The notes under the pieces were generated by a model, which did not search any database, was not told the origin of the DNA, and was given only the letters and a program-made list of their open reading frames with translations. From NCBI GenBank assembly GCA_013399875.1, contig VXAZ01003272.1, positions 1,195,941 to 1,259,940 on the forward strand: 64,000 nucleotides of DNA, given 5' to 3'. Source of the DNA: Gymnorhina tibicen. Taxonomy: Eukaryota; Chordata; Aves; Passeriformes; Artamidae. Below are positions 35,221 through 61,960 of the stretch, piece after piece (position 1 is the stretch's first letter; every line of letters starts with the position of its first letter). The translations under genes and the position numbers were made by a program.

Positions 35221-38149
35221 GTGTGCGTCCCTGGCAGGGTGCTAGCAGAGCGTGCTCCAGCTCCCAGCGGGTCACTGCGGCTCTGGGTCCCGTGGTCCCT
35301 GCTCCACTGGCAGCTGCTTCCCAAGGGCTCACGGAGCTTCCTGGGGATCCAGCCCCGCTGGTAACGATGGCAGCCCCTGCTCCTGCACCTCTCTTGGGCT
35401 GGGCAAGTTGTTTTTCTTTGTTAATTGAATGCCTCTGTTCTGTAAACGCACAATGGATAAAAACAGATTTGGGTGTACACCAAAAAAGCAGGTCTGCGCT
35501 ATTTTGTACACAGGGGGAGGTGTTTGCAGGCTCTGCTGCCACCAGCCAGGCTTCAACAGGGTCCCCCGGGTCCCCAGCATCTCCTGGGGAAGGCACACAT
35601 GGAAACATCTCGGCCTCTGCCAGCTCTGGGGAGATAAGCCCAGGAGAGAAGTGCAAGGGGAAGGCAGTAGGAGGGCTTCCAAAATCTCGCCAGATGCAAC
35701 TGCAATCCCAGCACACAGTCAAGTAAAGCCAGCAATCCTTCCAGGAAAAACTGCTTAGGAATCCTCAGCCCCCTTCCCAGGAGGGCTGGTGACCCCAGGC
35801 CATGGATGTTTCCATGTGTAAGGAATTTCAATGGAATTCCCTCATTGCAGGAGGGAATTATCCTCACTGGCCAGGTCAGCAGGGCACCTGCACCCAGGTA
35901 TGGGGTCTAGGGTGGGGTGGGTGTGAGCACAGGGCACCTTCCTGTGATGGGGCCACGTGGGGAGGCTTGAGGGGCTGTGAATGCTCCCTGGCTGAGTTCT
36001 TCCCTCGCCAAACTGCACATCCCATCTCTGCTGCTGCCTCAGATTAACATCCCTGACATCCCAGCAGTTGTTTGCATGAGAAAATGAGATTAGGAAAGTA
36101 TTTCAAGCATTTGTGTCTGTTGTTCAGTGGCAAACAAGGCTGGAGCCAGTGCTGTTTGTCCCGTCAGCTGGCCCAAAGCTTGGGAAAACAGCCAGGAAGG
36201 CAGTGGGAGACACCCAGCTAAAGTACCAGGGTACAATTTGCACATACCTTTGGAGAGTGGGAAATGTGGAGCATGGGGCAGGCAGAGGCACTGGCTGAAC
36301 CCCTCTGCCAGGGATGGGGTACCTGCGTGTGCACCTTTGTGGGCACCTCAGGGCCTCCCTGGGACACCTCAGAGGATTGGGATTTTTCTACATTCAGGTG
36401 TTTCCCATCTGCTTTGAAATGCTGCTGGTAGGAAGTGAAAAGTCAGTAAATTTGGGCAGTCACAGCAAAGAAGAGCAAAGGCAGAATTAATGGAAACAGG
36501 CATCTTGTAAAGTCTGAGCTTGAAAGCCCTGAAACTGCCCTCTGAGTTTTGGGCCAGTTGTGCTCCCAGAGTGGTCAGGTTAAGATGAACTCTCCAGTTT
36601 GCCTTTTGGAGAAAGGACACAGCTGGTGAGTGAGAGAGGTAAGGAGGAGGCCAGGAGAGCTGCAGCAGCTCCAGGTCACCGTGTTTTCAGGCTCAGCAGG
36701 GCCCTGCCACATCCTGGAGCTCTCCTGTGGCTCCTGTTCAGTTTGGCTTTCCCGTGGCAGCTGTCACCATCCCTGCATTTTCAAACCACCTGCCTGAATT
36801 TCAAGGAAGTCATCCGTATATTCAACAGGAATACCAATTTCCAGGAGCTCCGGGGACCCTGAGATCAGAGCAGCTAATACAGGGATTCTGCTGAGCTGTG
36901 CTCACCCCACCAGAGCTGGAATTCCTCTTGGATGAGGTATCTGCTGGGGGTGCAGGGAGCTGGGGGTTGTTTAAACTTCCCCTGGTCTTCCTGAGGCTCA
37001 GGTGTCCTGGGGTGGGCCCCCATCCCCGCTACTGGGATACAGCCCAGGGAGGACACTTTCTTCATGTTTTTAAGCCAGAGGTGACATCAACAGAGAAGGA
37101 GATTCCTCTGCAGCCTAGGGAACCACCCAGTCCACATTCTTCCCTGAGGCCGTCAAAGGACCTGAGGAATCTGATTCCGACTAATTTGCTTTGAAAACAC
37201 CCTCTTAAAATTGTAATTACGGCCTGGTGTTTTAGTGCGGAGGGAAGACCCCAGCAGACTGCATCTTCCCTGCTTCCCTAAGACATCAGTTTTGATGATT
37301 TATTAAGACTTACATTTTTAACAATATGATGTTGGTTAATGTTGGAAGATGTTCCTACAATTAATGAAAATTTCATAGACTGACTGGAGAAGAAAGAGAC
37401 CATTTTATGTCCCCTACCAGATGGCCTAGACCAGCTGCTCACTTTTTTCTTTGAACTGTGATTCTAATGACTTCTCTGTCCTTTGAAGTCTGCTTAGAGC
37501 TGCTGAACCAGATGGATTTGCATGATAGTAGCAGCGCACGTTTAACAGTGGAGGACTTGTGCTATTTTCCCTCCTGGCCACCGCTGAATGCTGCAGTTGG
37601 GGGATTTGGAGGGGTGAGTAAACCCGGAATATTGCCAGGCACTGGCAAAATGTGGCCTGGTGTAACATCACTGGCTTCAGTGGAGTTATTCCCCAAACCC
37701 ACAGTGTCCTTACCCAGCTCTCAGCTGGTTTGGTTGCTTTACAGCCCATGGGATGCTGTCATGGATTTATTGGGGCCTCACAAAGTGGGGGCTGCTGTCA
37801 GAATGCACATTTCAGCACCATTTAAAAAAAAAAGAGGAAAAGAAGAGAGAGCGAGCTTTAAATATGTATTAAGAAGGTTTTAAAATAATAAATCACAAAA
37901 TAAAACGGTAACAAAAGAAATAAAACTGAAAGAGGTCCCTGAGTGAGGGTTTGGTAGGAATTTATGCAGAGTAGGGAAGTTGGGGAGGCAACGCTGACAT
38001 TCCTGGGTTTGAAATCTCAAATCAATAGTGAAGGTGGCCACATCACTTTTTTATGCTGCCTCTCAGAGCGCTCACAGGATCTCAAGCAGCTGCTCTCCCT
38101 GGAGCAATGTCCGGGCTGGGCTGGCACAGAGCTCTCTAAAATCTCTCAG

Positions 38150-38204
38150 GACTCTGATGATCCTTGTGGGTCCCTTCCAACTCAGGATATTCTGTCATTC
38201 TGTG
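38150..38204 (+). mobile_element. CR1 LINE tail fragment
   Basis: TGATGATCCTTGTGGGTCCC, TTCCAACTCAGGATATTCTG and TCATTCTGTGA, the final ~55 bp of a CR1 on the plus strand, closely similar to the tail at 20681-20744. Confidence 0.75.
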
Positions 38205-38969
38205 AAAATCATCCCTGCACGATAATAACATGCCTGGGGCTGTCTCTGCGCCGTGTTTCCCTGTGCTTGCCTCAGAGGCCTTTAGGGACTTTTGAGGAAC
38301 AAACGGCACAGGATAAATGGAATGATAAAGGGAAGGAGCAGAGCAATTACCCATAACCAGCCAGCCCAGGGCACAGAAGGATGCCAAGGCCATGGCACTG
38401 ATGGCACAGAATGTACTTTTCTTACTCAAGGTGGTCGGTGTGATAAGGAAATGGAAGGAAGGTAAACCAGAGGTAAGGCTTTGCCTGGATGTGACATGGA
38501 AGGAAAAGGCACCGTGTCCTGGCCCTGGAGCCCTCCTGTTCCTTCCCAGCTGACGTGGATCCAGTGCCGGCAGCAGTCCACGTACACGCAGCAAGGGAGG
38601 AACATTTGGCTCAGCCCCGTTCGAGCGAATGTCCCCATCAACCAGGGCTTTCCAGTCCTTGGCTGCTCTCCCCCGACCCCGTTCACAGGGAGTGGCGGGA
38701 GCCCAACAGTTAATTTGATGTTACCTGCCAGCGAGATGTTAATGCTGGTGAGCTGCAGGTCCCATCTGGATTAATGACCTTAAGGGGAGCGGGTTCCTGT
38801 TCACAACCACTGCTCCCAGTGTCCCCAGTGCTGTATAAGGGCAGAACATCCTTGTCTGGCCTGAACTGGGTACGGTCAGAGCTGGGACAGGGCTGTGGCA
38901 CGGGAGCAGCCCGTTACAGCGCAGCAGCCCTGATTTCGGGTTACGGCCATCACATCCTCCGCACCAGGG

Positions 38970-39150
38970 GACGTTCAGATTGGATACCGGGAAAATTTCT
39001 TCACGAAACAGGTTGTCCATCCCTGGCATCCCTGGCTGCCCAGCGCAGTGGCGGAGTCCCCATCCCTGGGGGGGTTTAAAAGCCACGTGGACGTGGCACT
39101 TGAGGACATGGATCGGGGACGGCCTTGGCAGCGCCGGGTTGGTTTCATGG
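38970..39150 (+). mobile_element. CR1 LINE 3' fragment lacking its tail
   Basis: TTCAGATTGGATACCGGGAA, AATTTCTTCACGAAACAGGT, CAGTGGCGGAGTCCCCATCC, ACGTGGCACTTGAGGACATG and CTTGGCAGCGCCGGGTTGG follow the CR1 order without the terminal ATTCTATGA repeats. It ends about 120 bp before the gap and close to the expected HEATR6 promoter. Confidence 0.8.
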
Positions 39151-39267
39151 GGCGTTTCCACCCTGGGTGACTCCGCGGTTGAACGCTTGCTTGTTGTTTC
39201 CAATAGCCCAGCAGCCGCCGGCCGCGGCCCACAGGCGGGCGGGCACCGCCACCTGCCGCGGGCCCTG

Positions 39268-39467
39268 NNNNNNNNNNNNNNNNNNNNNNNNNNNNNNNNN
39301 NNNNNNNNNNNNNNNNNNNNNNNNNNNNNNNNNNNNNNNNNNNNNNNNNNNNNNNNNNNNNNNNNNNNNNNNNNNNNNNNNNNNNNNNNNNNNNNNNNNN
39401 NNNNNNNNNNNNNNNNNNNNNNNNNNNNNNNNNNNNNNNNNNNNNNNNNNNNNNNNNNNNNNNNNNN
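39268..39467. other. Assembly gap (200 N)
   Basis: Exactly 200 consecutive N, a conventional placeholder, so the true length is unknown. It is flanked by very GC-rich sequence (GCCGCCGGCCGCGGCCCACA on the left; GGCTCCCGCCCCACGTTCCC on the right), as expected for a CpG-island promoter that failed to assemble. The first HEATR6 exon is probably inside. Confidence 0.95.
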
Positions 39468-39917
39468 GGGAGCCCCGAGGCTCCCGCCCCACGTTCCCCC
39501 CGCTGCAGGCGGGACGTTCCCGCAAACCTTCCACGCTCCTCTGCCCACCCCCGGGTCCCTTCTCCGCCTCCTTGGTGACTGAGCTCTGCCGCCCGGTGCC
39601 AAAGCGCTGCCGGGTGGAGGTGGTGGGTGACACCAACAGGTGGGACTGTGGGACTCGGCAATTTTCATAGTCTGATGTTGAAAGCCTTAAAGGTGAGCGC
39701 TCCAGATGTGCAGCGTGGATGCTGCTCCATTGGCAACACACAGTACTTCGTTATTACACTGACTTACTGGTTTGTCTTCATTTTATTTCCCAAGCAGACT
39801 TTCTTTGCACTTTGGAATTAACTGATTTTTGGACAATGCTCTTCTGTTCCTTGATCTAACTTAATATTTTCCTTGAGCCATTTTTATTGTCTTTGTAGTC
39901 CCTAGATAATAAACTGA

Positions 39918-54142
<14,225 letters not shown>

Positions 54143-54590
54143 AGGAAGCGCCCAGTTCGGTGACCAAAACTTCCACAGCGAGCACCGAACTGTGTCCCCT
54201 TGCACAGGGCATCCAGAGGAAAAATTTCCTGCTGCTGATACTAAATATTTTGTTTCAGACTTTATTAATAATGCCTCTAGGACTTCATTTTTATATTACT
54301 ATCATTTTTTATTGTCGTGTTTGGTGAAGTCTGCCGTTGCCCTCCCTGGGGCTGGTTTGTGCACTTCGCTGTCACAGCGTTGCCACTTGGAAAACAAACG
54401 CCTTTTCCTCCTCGGTGTGTTTTATAAAGCTGCCTGTTCCCTCAGCTTATCTCAAAGCATTTTGTTCCCATTGCTGCAGGATCCAGAATCATGTTTGTAA
54501 AGCAGGGGGCCTGGAAGAATTTTGTTTTTCAGAGCACTGCAAATGTTGTCACTCTTGTGTTCCTGCAATAAACCCAAATACGCCAATATT
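54143..54590 (+). other. HEATR6: HEATR6 3' UTR
   Basis: About 450 nt from the TGA to just past the AATAAA at 54567-54572; no ORF of interest. Confidence 0.7.
54567..54572 (+). terminator. HEATR6: HEATR6 polyadenylation signal (AATAAA)
   Basis: CCTGCAATAAACCC, 425 nt after the stop codon. A second AATAAA at 55271-55276 could define a longer form. Confidence 0.6.
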
Positions 54591-56743
54591 TGAAGAATAG
54601 CTTAGAGCAAACACCCTTTGCCTTTACCTGTCTGTGTTCCCGGTGTCGTACACCTGGCCTGTGCCTCCCTGCTGCTTCCACTCATCCTGTCTTCCAAAAA
54701 AAATCAAAATTCCTTGTTTCCACGTGGATGGTACCATGCTGCCTAAGCCAGAAAATTCAAAATAGGTTCTCCAAGGCTGGAATGTTGGCTCTTCAAGCAC
54801 CTATGTGGGAGGTGCGGTGATGTTCTAACAGCACATGGATTCGTTCCTGGTTCTGGAGTTCTGTCCCCTTCCATTCCTTCCTGCTGATGTTACTTACTCT
54901 GTGTTTGCTCTGTGCTTACTCTGCTGATAGCCGGGGGAGCACTGAGCTCTCTGATGTTGCTGGGGACAAATCAGCACCTCCAGGAATGAGCAGGGCTCTG
55001 GGGCACTCAGAGTTAAGTGCCTGCTGTCCTAACCCCGGGCTGGATGTTTGAACAGAGCTCAGGGCAAGCCCTGCCTGTCGTAAAACCTCTGGGGGATACA
55101 AAATTCATCTGCTTTGTTCTTCCACCCTCACCGCTGGCTGCAGCAGGCCTCGAGTGCTGAGAGTAGCCGAAACTTCCCGGAGTAATGGAGCCTTTTTCAG
55201 TGGATGGATGGGGCCAGTTCTCTGCCAGGGATGACTTCTGCTGCTGTCCCAGCAATTTCTATGGGCAACAAATAAAAAGCCTCTGTGTGGGGTCAGTTAT
55301 GGGGTTCAGCTGTGCCTGGCTATGGCCCCACAGTTCTGCTGCTGCTGGCTGCACCTGGGTGCAGAGCTGAGGGAGGTAGGGCTGTTCTCTCCTGCCTGAT
55401 TCGGAGGTCAGTGATGATTTTATGTGTCCCTTCAGTGTCAGATGCTCTGTTTGGTGCCTGGCAGAGCAGCGTGGGCTGCATGTGCCCTGTGCCACCCCTC
55501 ACTGCCAATGAGAGCCACAGGGCTGGACACAGCCTCCGTCCTCTAGGGCCTGTTGGGGGACGAGGTGCTCAGGGCTGGGGAAAGGCAGCACCTTCCCCAC
55601 CCGGGCCAAGGTTTTATTGTACTGCCTCTTTATTGTTGTGTTTACAAGCCAGTCCCTTTATAGGTTTTCCTATGAATAGTTCCAAGGAGAAGGTAATTAC
55701 CTTATCACATGCAGGATGATTTATAGCCAAGGTGGCAAGGGACATTCAAGCTCTGCATCGGCTCCGTTTGAAAGACAATCCGCCTGTTCTTCCGCGGGGT
55801 CACTGGGTGGGGACAACAAAAGGGCTTTAGTGCCCGGCCTGATCCCAGCCCGGGGATGTCTCGAGCAGCTCCCGAGGCAGCGTTTCCCTGGGCTTGTCGC
55901 CCACCTGCAGCCCTGTGGGTGCCCCTGGGGACACCTGCGGTGGTGGGCTCTGCCCTGGGCAACCCAGCAAGGAGCCACCCCAGTGGGTCACTTACGGCGT
56001 CCCTGGGGGCTGTTAAACGCCCCCTCGCCTGCACCGAGCGATTTCGATTGGTATTTTTATTTTTAAATTAATTTTTTCCTCCCCTCCAACAACCGCATCT
56101 GTGAGCGGGGAGCAAAAGGCAGTGATTTACCGGAGACCCTGCGGCTGTTGCGCCCCGAGCATCCCAAGGCAGCCGCCTCCGTGTCCGGCGGGCCCGGGAG
56201 CGGCCCCGGTCACCGGGCCACGAGGTGGCACCACGTCCCCGGGCACGGGCACGGGCACGGCCCCGGCGGCTCCGCTTGCCCGCGTCCCTTCGGTGGGGTC
56301 CCGGTTGTCCCCTTGGTGCGATCGCGGGGTGCCCTCGCAGGGTGCGCGGGGGTCCCCCGGCAGGACGTGGGTGCCACCAGCCCGTGCACCCCCAGCCCGC
56401 GCCGCAGCCCCGGGACCCGAGCGGTGGGTGGAACATTGGCCCTCCCGGTGCGCGGCTGCGGCTGGGGCCGGCGGTCTCGGCCCCGGGGATGCGGGCGCTC
56501 CCTCCGCGCAGCCCCCGGGGCTGTGACCCCGCTGTCAGAGACATCGGCCCATGAGCAATGGGGTGGCGAAGGCAGGGGTGACTTCCAGTGGCGGGGTCAA
56601 AGGGAAGAGGCTGATGCTCAGTTCATGCCTGCTGTCTCTCCCATAAAAAATGGCTCCGCGCTATCTCCGCAGGCTGTCCCTCCCTGGGACCCGCTAATTC
56701 GGTGATTTTTATCCTGTCTGTTTTCCTTTTCTCCCCTCTGCAG

Positions 56744-56818
56744 CCTCCCGGCGCTCCCCCTCGGGCGGCTCCGGGGTCGCCGCTGATGGATGGAGCCGGC
56801 AGCGCCCGCACGGAGGAG
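56744..56818 (+). other. Candidate unannotated 75-bp exon
   Basis: A long pyrimidine tract ending CCCCTCTGCAG (AG at 56742-56743) is followed by 25 open codons and a donor-like GAGGAG|GTGACG (GT at 56819-56820). Length is a multiple of three. The encoded Pro/Ala-rich peptide is not recognised, so it may be chance in GC-rich DNA. Confidence 0.18.
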
Positions 56819-57850
56819 GTGACGGCCGGCGAGGGGATCTGGGCACAGCCCGGCCCTCGGTGGCCTGACCGGGCTATCACACCAACCTCCGCTCCCAGGC
56901 CACGCTCCTCCCGGGGCTAAAGCCTCTTGCGGGAGGGATCCCAGCAGGAACGGTGTGGGCAAGGAGGGAAGGAGCGTGGAAGAAAACCGTGGGCACCGCA
57001 GCGCCAAGCAGGGATGGGGACAGAGATTCCAAAGGGGCTTGGAGAGCCCCTGGGAGCAGGATTGTCCCTGGGGTCATGCCTTCCTGTGCCACCCCCGGGA
57101 AAAGGGAGCCCACGCTGCTCCGGGGGGGGTCCTCTGGCTCCCCGGGAGCCCAGACTGGTATTTCAGTCTAGACGTGCTGGTATTTTTTCAGTCCAGCAGA
57201 TTTCCTTGATGGCCCAGCGGTGGAGCAGGAGCACGCTCGGCACGCTGGCACGGTGGCAGCTGCAGGGCGGGGGGTTCCCGCGGGGGCACAGCCTGGGCAG
57301 GGGTCCTGCCGAAGGTGACGTCCCCAATCCCCGCTCCTGGAGCAGCAGGAGAAACGTTTGCGCTGGAACGGGAGGGAAAACTGTGTGGAACTTGCAATTT
57401 GCTCATAAACCCGGGCTTGCAGGGTGGGAGGCTTGCCACATCTTGCTCGAGCACTGGCCCACGTGCGGAGGGCTGCGACGGGCTGGGTGGTTCAACAACC
57501 ACCCCGTTCCTGCTGCCCCCATGCGCTCCCACACCGGCAGGGTTGGGCTGGGTAAATATTTTGGGGGGCGACCGGCTCGGTGCTGCCGGAAACGTCGCCG
57601 TGCCTCGGGTCGGTCCCCTCGGCGCTGCCGCCGCCGGGCCAATGCTTTTAGCGGGCTGCCTGCCCGGGCAATGCACCTCTGCGTGCCACCCATCCCATGG
57701 GGACCCATCCCAGGGACCGCCGGGCGGACAAAGGCGGCTTTCAGGGCCCCGGCCGTGCTTGGGCGGCCTCGGAGATGTGTGAAATTCGGCTTTGGCCCAG
57801 CTCCTTCCTGGAGCGGAACTGTTCTCAGCGAAACCGTCCCCACCACCCGC

Positions 57851-58040
57851 CCTAATGGCTTTTCTCTGTGCGCCCGCATTAATGAACGCGAGGCCCAGCC
57901 TAATCGGAGGGAAACCATGCAAGTAATTGCTTGAATTTTTAATTCGGGGTTATGATAGGGGAATCAAAGTCACACGGCAGCCGCTGAGGCCGCCCGCGGC
58001 TCCGCACCATTGACTCCCGCAATTTGCTTTTGATTTTTGC
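57851..58040. promoter_or_regulatory. TAAT-cluster candidate enhancer
   Basis: Five TAAT cores within about 110 bp (CCTAATGG, CATTAATGAA, CCTAATCGG, AAGTAATTGC, TTTAATTCGG), then GAATCAAAGTCACACGGCAG. An AT-rich island in a strongly GC-rich region, as expected of a developmental homeodomain-bound element. Confidence 0.3.
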
Positions 58041-59569
58041 CCTCCCGGCTCCCCCCACGGGAGCCCGGCAGGGACCCCGCTGGAGGCCGGGGCTGGACCC
58101 TCCCAGGGAGGGCACCCGCAGAGAAATGTGCTTGGAGTGGGGGTCCTGCCTGCGACTGGGGCTGGGGTGAGCTTGGCTGTGCCCGTGGGGGGCTCCTGCC
58201 ACAGGTGGGAAGTTGTTGCCAGTCTTTAACAGCATTTCCTTGCTCCAAATCCACTCTTCCACCTGCACCTCTCTGTGCTGCCTGCAGAGAGCTGATTTTA
58301 CTTTTCTTGGAGCCTTTTGAATTTCTCTGGTTCCATTGTGGCAGCTCTTGCCCTCAGCCTGGTGAGCCACCAGCGGGGACCCCCTGCACGGAGCACGTCT
58401 GGTGCCACCATCGTCACACGAAGGGGCGAGTGACACAGACACCCATAGCCATGGGGTGGCATGTGGCACCGTGGGGCTGGCCAGGGTTTGGGTTGGGGCC
58501 TCTCTGTAGCGCAACTGGGACTCGCGCTGAAGCTGCCCCAAATTCGGGACCCCTGTCCTCAGGCAGCCCCTCCAGCCCTGAGCATCCCCTGGGCCTTGGC
58601 ACTGGCCACGCTGCTTTTGTTTTCCCAGAAAACAACCCCACCTCCGCGCTGGTTCCAGCTCGCTTCCCTCCTCTTTGTCTTAAAATTAATAAAGAGTCAG
58701 AGGACGCGCGGCAAAGCAGAATGGCATCCGTGCAATGCCTGCCCCTGTGGGGACACTGCGGCCGGCAGGGCCACCCTGCCCGGCACCGGGATCGGGGTGC
58801 AGCGGGAGGAGCCATCGGGCCAGTGCCGCGCTCGCCACCGGGCACAGCCCCGCGTGGGACCGTCCCCACGGGCACGGGGCGGCCCGGCTCCGCTCGAGGA
58901 CCCGCTGCCTGCCCGGCTCTGCCCCGTGACCCCGTGTTTGGGGTTTGGGCCGCTGTTGTGGTGTTCCTTGTGCCGCGATCCCACGGGCAGATAGCATTGT
59001 TTGCCCTGACACGTAAGCCAGTGACAACCTGCAAGAGCTCTGGCATGGATTCCGACCGCTCTCCCGGCCTGCCCCGCTTCCAGCGCCTTTTTATAGCCCA
59101 GCAGAACTTGTTTTGCTGTGGCAGCGAAGCAGAACCTGAGCTGGAGCTGCGGGGGGACGTGTGTGTGGCTCACGGTGGGTGCTGGGTCACGTCCGCACCC
59201 CTGCAGCCCCAAACACCCCCGTGGCCGCCCAGCTCCAGCCCTCCCCTCCAGCTCAAGGCCTGGGGAGCTCAAGGGAAGCTCCCAGGCTCTGAAAATGAGG
59301 GGTCTGGGGTTTTGGGGGGACCCAGAGCGGGCTGGGGGCATACTACTGGGGGGGGGACATGGTGGGAAGGCTACCAGTGCAGAAGGACACATTGTCATGG
59401 CCACGGGCAGGGGGCAAGCTGAGGTGGTCCTGAGCCCCCCTGCCTGTCCCCCTGGCAGAGTAAGGGCACACCAAGCAGCCCCAGAGGGTTCCAACCTGCA
59501 GGTGAGGGGCCACCAGCCCCCCTGTGCCCCCCCAGAGCAGCAGAGCCTCGGCACTGGATGGGAGGTGAA

Positions 59570-59710
59570 GACGGATTATGAAAGTGTTTCTTTGCTTTGC
59601 TTTTGAGAAAGGAGAACTTCAAAGGGGCCATTTATCACCAGACAAAGAGAGTCGCGAGTTATTTGCAAAGTGTAAGGGAGAAACATTAATTATCGGCGTG
59701 ACAAACGCTG
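59570..59710. promoter_or_regulatory. Candidate conserved non-coding element
   Basis: GGATTATGAAAGTG, TTTGCTTTGCTTTTGAG, CCAGACAAAGAGAGTCG, CATTAATTATCGGCGTGAC: compact complex AT-rich sequence with TCF-like CTTTG and homeodomain cores between low-complexity GC-rich stretches. Confidence 0.27.
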
Positions 59711-61659
59711 CTGCCGGGTGTCCTCCTGCCCACCCTGCGCCCCGGCCCAGCAGGTCCCGGGTGGCTCCTGTCCCTCCCGTGTGCCGGCCCCAGCTCCTGC
59801 CTCGTCTCCTCCACCTATGCCAGGTGGGGGCTCTGGGTGAGGGCGCTGGGCTGGTGGATGTCCCCAGGGCGATGGATGTCCCCAACACGGGTGCGCCCAC
59901 GTGGCTGGAGGGGCAACACTGGGGGCTCCCCGTTGTGTCCCCGGCGCTGACACTGCTGCCAGCACAGCCCACCTGGTGCCAGCCCTGCCCCAGTCCTCCT
60001 GTGGGGTGAGACCGGACATGGTGGACAGCAGATGGGGATAAATCCATGCCCTTCAATCCATCCCCTTCAATCCACTCCTGAGCCCCAGAGCGTCTCTTCC
60101 TGGATGATGCCCAGGTTCACGTTCGCTGCGCTTGGAGCAGGGGGCACGCGGGTGGGAGAAGAGTCATTTCCACACCAAAGCCTCGCTCTGTAGCTTGGTG
60201 ACAGCTCAGACTTGTCCCTTCCCTGGGAGCTGAGCAGGTTGTGCAGCACAGCCCATGCTGGGGTGTCTGTAGGGTGTCAGTGGGGTCTCTGTGCTGGGGA
60301 CTGCACATGACAGGGACAAGGACAGCAGGGCTCAGGCCAGAGCTGAGGCACCAGACCCCTACGACTGAGCCTCCCTCCCAGAAGCTCTGCAGAGGGAGAG
60401 CCGTGGTTCTGTCCATGATCCGGGAGGGAGAACACAAGCAAAAAGATAATTTGCATCCCAAACAAAAGTGCCGACAGACCTGACTGCCCTGGAGGGCGAA
60501 AGTGGCACCTCTGTGGTGTTGGAGGCTGCGAATATCGGGGTGGTGGGGTGCAAGGGCTCCCCGTGGCCCCGCTGAGCGAGCCCCACGCAGGGCGGGCAGC
60601 TCTTCCTTTCATGTCTGATCCCTCCCGAAACCACAGCTTCCCTTCGCCCCGCGCGGGGATCAACCGCGGGTCATATTTAATAAAGGTGGGGATGGGAGAA
60701 GGCTTCAAAACATTACATCACCTCGGCGTGGGGGAGGCGGAGGCAGGCAGGGAATGCAAAAATCTCAGCGCAAGTGGGGGCAGAGGAGAAAAAGTCTCCG
60801 TGAGGGGGTTTAATGGGCCTGTTTTGGTGGGAACTCTCTTGCCCACTGCCCGCGAGGTCAGAGGCGGTGTCTGCACGCGCTCAGGCGTTAAATGAAACTG
60901 TAAGGAAAAAATGAGAGGCAGATACGAAACGCGTAAGCGCGTCCGTGGCAGAAATCCCCCGGCGCTGTGCCCGCCCCGGTGGCTCGCGGGAAAAGTCCCA
61001 CCAGTGCCCCGTGGCTCCCGCGTCCCCGCTCTGCCTGGCGCAAGGGTGGGCACGAGGCCGCCCCAGCCAGGACGTGGGGCTGCCCTGGCACCTGGCTCCT
61101 CTGCCAGACGCAGCCGTGCGGTGCCGGGGGCAAAGTCCCCCGTGCCCTGAGCCGTGCCCGCGGCTGACCCCGCGCTGGCCCCGCGGTGACGGCTGGCACC
61201 GATGGCTTCGCTTCCAGGTGGGAGCTGCAGCCCGGCTCAGGGCAAACGCTGCTGGCCCCTCTGTGGTGATGGAGGAGGATGTGGCCACGGGTAAGGGATT
61301 GCCTGGACGAGGCGGTTGCAGCGGGATGGTTATTCCCTCCTCGTGGACAATGGGAAGGGATGGGCTGCTGGTTCGGTCCCTGGCGTCTCTGAGGTGATGG
61401 GGAGCGGGAAGTGAGGCCATCCCAGCCTTGGGAGCTGCTGGCCAATGTGGGCTGGCTGCAAACCAGGTGGCTTCGGAGGGTTGAGGGGCAGAGCGGAGCA
61501 TGCTCAGATTAAAAAAACCCTCCCGGTGCAGCCGCCCTGCGTTCCCAGCCGCAGTCACCTCCCGCTGAAAGCTCGGGCTGATGCTCCCGCCGGGCTGGGG
61601 CTGGGAAACTATGTGCTCCCAGCCCCGCGGGGCACCCACGGCCCCCCGAGCCGTAATGA

Positions 61660-61960
61660 CCACGCTCTTCTGCTGAGAGGAGTTAATGAGCTGTGCCGGA
61701 CAACGATGGGAAAAGGCCGCTTGCAGCGAGGCTCCTGACATCGCTCAGAGGAGCGGGCCGTGGAGGAAGGGGGAAGAGCAACGGGGTGAGAGAGATGGAC
61801 CAGAAAACGATATCCACTTCATTAGCCAGGTGGTTCCAAATGTGTGGAAACAGGACAAGGTCCAGGTCACCCACTGTGACAGAACATTATTATCATGCGA
61901 TGCCATGAAGCCTGTGCAAAGACCAAGTCAAAGCTCACCAGCCCACTTGAAAGGGAAAGG
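61660..61960. promoter_or_regulatory. Candidate conserved non-coding element
   Basis: GAGTTAATGAGCTGTGCC, CGATATCCACTTCATTAGCC, AGAACATTATTATCATGCGA and AGACCAAGTCAAAGCTC give a block of complex sequence unlike its neighbours. No ORF with family resemblance. Confidence 0.25.

Larger units (their letters stand above)
28571..39267. other. DYNLL2-HEATR6 intergenic region
   Basis: No protein gene recognised. It begins with AT-rich sequence that may be extended DYNLL2 3' UTR (to about 30.03 kb, with a T-rich run at 29196-29237). It then continues as GC-rich DNA with an AT-rich block at 34620-35220 and CR1 pieces at 38150-38204 and 38970-39150, ending at the assembly gap. MKS1 and the peroxidase genes (EPX/LPO/MPO) that lie beyond DYNLL2 in human are not seen here. 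Confidence 0.65.

Noticed and set aside
39468..39660. Possible HEATR6 first exon right of the gap (open frame ending near an AACAG|GTGGG donor)
   Set aside because: The peptide does not resemble the HEATR6 N-terminus and the phase does not fit exon 2 cleanly.
38739..39668. Open frames of 180-309 codons crossing the N gap on both strands
   Set aside because: Each is held open by 200 unknown bases, and the minus-strand ones are partly an antisense read of a CR1 fragment.
56927..57934. 335-codon plus-strand open frame
   Set aside because: Same compositional artefact; runs across the TAAT-rich non-coding block and has equally long antisense frames.
58037..59422. 461-codon plus-strand open frame, the longest uninterrupted frame in the window
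   Set aside because: Pro/Gly/Ala/Cys-rich composition typical of random GC-rich DNA, overlapping long frames on the other strand, no domain or family resemblance, no splice or promoter context.
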